From Lachnospiraceae bacterium (GTDB lineage: Bacteria > Bacillota > Clostridia > Lachnospirales > Lachnospiraceae): a DNA stretch of 6,154 nucleotides. Each line of letters begins with the position of its first letter. The first letter of the stretch is position 1. Of this stretch, positions 6,042 through 6,154 are shown piece by piece. The stretch lies in NCBI GenBank assembly GCA_009774245.1, contig VSNM01000008.1:1-6154 (forward strand), given 5' to 3'. Below the pieces are notes generated by a model. It did no database searches, had not been told where the DNA came from, and was given only the letters and a program-made list of their open reading frames with translations. The position numbers and the translations under genes were made by a program.

Positions 6042-6088
6042 TTACCCGCAAAACGGGCATATCGCATCCTTTGTAACACTTATGCCTG

Positions 6089-6154
6089 CTACGTCCTCTC
6101 CTCGAAGACAAGCGATAAAATCGTTTTGGTAGCTTCACTGACCTTGTAATAGCT
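6089..6154 (-). CDS. tilS: tRNA(Ile)-lysidine synthase, last 21 codons (5' part outside window)
   Basis: The frame entering from the right edge ends with SYYKVSEATKTILSLVFEERT and a TAG at 6091-6089. The YYKVSEATKTIL phrase matches the end of the TilS C-terminal domain, where a YKV-(T/S)-x-x-T-K-x-IL pattern is usual. TilS converts the CAU anticodon of a minor tRNA-Ile to lysidine-AU. The catalytic N-domain is not visible, so the call rests on this short tail plus position: tilS is the classic neighbour upstream of hpt-ftsH in Firmicutes. About 45 nt separate its stop from the palindromic element. Confidence 0.75.
   Translation of the reverse strand, partial: SYYKVSEATKTILSLVFEERT

Noticed and set aside
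5862..6044. Candidate hpt promoter boxes inside the palindromic element
   Set aside because: TATAAA- and TAATTT-like boxes exist, but their -35 partners are poor or badly spaced (11-15 nt), so no promoter is claimed.

Overview
This window looks like a chromosomal segment from a motile member of the Clostridia, most likely the Lachnospiraceae (Roseburia / Eubacterium rectale type). That placement is an inference. It rests on the tilS-hpt-ftsH gene order typical of Firmicutes, strong GGAGG ribosome-binding sites, the clostridial flavour of the integrase, JAB-domain and AAA-ATPase-like proteins, and a promoter that closely fits the flagellar sigma-D (sigma-28) consensus.

Right side (about 3440-6154) is a housekeeping block read on the minus strand. 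It holds the last 21 codons of tilS (tRNA-Ile lysidine synthase), then hpt (hypoxanthine phosphoribosyltransferase), then ftsH (membrane AAA+ metalloprotease), with a hairpin after ftsH. hpt and ftsH are 13 nt apart and surely co-transcribed. A 155-bp, almost fully palindromic, non-coding MITE-like repeat sits between tilS and hpt, flanked by a possible TTA target duplication.

The middle (1653-3316) holds one AAA-ATPase-like / PD-(D/E)XK gene on the minus strand, with its own sigma-A-type promoter and a good ribosome-binding site. The gene is broken by a 7-bp tandem duplication that shifts the frame. The product loses the C-terminal nuclease-like core, whose codons are still intact in the shifted frame.

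Left side (1-1590) looks like accessory, mobile-element-derived DNA. It has the C-terminal end of a tyrosine recombinase on the plus strand, about 530 bp without a convincing gene, and a minus-strand pair encoding a RadC-like JAB/JAMM-domain protein and a 58-residue hypothetical protein. The gene-poor stretch contains a well-formed sigma-D promoter pointing right, with a perfect 17-bp-arm palindrome a few bases past its predicted start. No plus-strand gene follows it in the window, so the promoter is an orphan: a relic of a lost flagellin-type gene, or the promoter of a short structured RNA.

I see no CRISPR array, rRNA or tRNA. The most notable signals are the frameshifting duplication, the orphan sigma-D promoter with its palindrome, the MITE, and a hairpin-rich spacer downstream of ftsH.
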